Source: Gemmatimonadota bacterium
GTDB taxonomy: Bacteria > Gemmatimonadota > Gemmatimonadetes > Gemmatimonadales > GWC2-71-9
Assembly: GCA_029862935.1 (NCBI GenBank)
Contig: JAOTWK010000208.1
Coordinates: 1 to 6,452, forward strand
Reading direction: 5' to 3'
Length of the DNA: 6,452 nt
This document shows, one piece after another, positions 5,904 through 6,452 of this stretch. Under the pieces are notes generated by a model. The model ran no database searches, was not told the DNA's origin, and saw only the letters and a list, made by a program, of their open reading frames with translations. Numbering within the stretch: the first letter of the stretch is position 1; each line of letters begins with the position of its first letter. Position numbers and translations under genes: made by a program.

Positions 5904-6452
5904 ACCTCGCCATCGACCATGCGCTCTTGGGAGCACGCCGTTGCACGCGTGCTCAACGCGCTGCGGCTCGACAGCGTCCGCAGTAAGATCCTGATCTTCG
6001 CGTTGCTGGCGACGCTCATTCCGGCGCTCAGCACGGCTGTGTTGTCCTACGTCCAGAACAAGCGCGCACTCACCGAAAAGCTGAACGACGAGCTGGTCGG
6101 CATAGGCTCGCAGGCGGCCCGGGAGATCGACCTCTGGGTGAAAGAGCGGTTCTACGACGCGCGTGTGTTTGCCAACTCGTTCGAGGTGACCGAGAACCTG
6201 GAACGTGTCGCGGGCCCAGGTGGCACCGCACGTCTCGAAGCCGTGAGCAGGATCAACGACTACCTTCGCTCGGTGCAAGCGCGGTTCCCGGACTATGCCG
6301 AGCTTTCAGTGCTGGATCGTTCCGGCCGCGTGGTGGCTCTGAGTGGTGGCGAATCGGCCGACATCAGCCACACCGGCGACTGGCTGTCCGATGTCCAACG
6401 CCGAACGGAGACCTTGGGCGATCCATTCTGGGACGAAGCGCTGGCGCAACCC
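5883..6452 (+). CDS. Membrane sensor protein with dCache-like extracytoplasmic domain (partial, C-terminus off the right edge)
   Basis: 190 codons are visible and the frame is open to the edge. Residues 1-34 are cytoplasmic, ending in LDSVRSKILIF-type basic sequence; 35-57 (ILIFALLATLIPALSTAVLS) form a transmembrane helix. After it comes a long helix (KRALTEKLNDELVGIGSQAA, about 60-79) with IDLWVKERFYDARVFANS (82-99), followed by FPDYAELSVLDRSGRVVALS (135-154). This is the usual layout of a dCache_1 region: membrane-proximal helix, then a PAS-like beta sheet with the D-x-x-G-x-V-V strand. Such sensors are followed by HAMP and an output module (histidine kinase, diguanylate cyclase, adenylate cyclase, phosphatase or chemoreceptor), which is not in the window, so the output cannot be named. 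The first ATG (5883) has no Shine-Dalgarno; ATG 5919 (residue 13) is a credible alternative. It follows the kinase by 51 nt and may be co-transcribed with it. Confidence 0.75.
   Translation, partial: MTDPSSNTSPSTMRSWEHAVARVLNALRLDSVRSKILIFALLATLIPALSTAVLSYVQNKRALTEKLNDELVGIGSQAAREIDLWVKERFYDARVFANSFEVTENLERVAGPGGTARLEAVSRINDYLRSVQARFPDYAELSVLDRSGRVVALSGGESADISHTGDWLSDVQRRTETLGDPFWDEALAQP

Noticed and set aside
5331..6278. 315-codon open frame on the minus strand
   Set aside because: Antisense to the kinase C-terminus and the sensor N-terminus, both of which have recognisable features. The translation is Arg/His/Val-rich with no recognisable motif.
1..6452. CRISPR arrays, tRNA or rRNA genes, insertion sequences, phage genes
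   Set aside because: No regularly spaced repeats, cloverleaf-like sequences, transposase or integrase motifs were seen; nearly all of the window is explained by seven coding regions of similar base composition.

Overview
The window is GC-rich, densely coded DNA from a Gram-negative bacterium: two predicted outer-membrane beta-barrel proteins, an ECF sigma factor, a eukaryotic-type Ser/Thr kinase and a Cache-type sensor lie almost back to back. High GC, GTG starts, a membrane-anchored kinase and a glycogen-binding-like domain on an anti-sigma-like protein would fit Gemmatimonadota or a related environmental phylum. That placement is inference from gene style; there is no rRNA or marker gene here.

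Layout. Positions 1-1124 (minus) hold the 5' two-thirds or more of a secreted/outer-membrane barrel protein that runs off the left edge. A 156-bp divergent intergenic region with several short palindromes separates it from a tight four-gene plus-strand operon: ECF sigma factor (1281-1838), single-pass anti-sigma-like protein with a periplasmic CBM48/AMPK-beta-like domain (1831-2388), secreted helical protein of unknown function (2385-3017), and a predicted outer-membrane barrel with a second CBM48-like domain at its C-terminus (3032-4162). Genes 1-2 overlap by 8 nt, genes 2-3 by 4 nt, and genes 3-4 are 14 nt apart. After 85 nt comes a transmembrane Ser/Thr kinase with an uncharacterised extracytoplasmic C-terminal domain (4248-5831), and 51 nt later the start of a membrane sensor with a dCache-like ligand-binding region (5883 to the right edge).

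Working model (inference). The four-gene operon looks like a cell-envelope signalling cassette: cytoplasmic sigma factor, inner-membrane regulator with a periplasmic glycan-binding-like fold, soluble periplasmic helical partner, and an outer-membrane barrel carrying a divergent copy of the same fold, probably facing the periplasm. It could sense a glucan, or the two E-set domains could report envelope state through protein contacts. The kinase and Cache sensor form a second signalling block whose link to the operon is positional only. I consider the sigma/CBM48 cassette the most noteworthy content. No tRNA, rRNA, CRISPR array, insertion sequence or convincing intrinsic terminator was seen.
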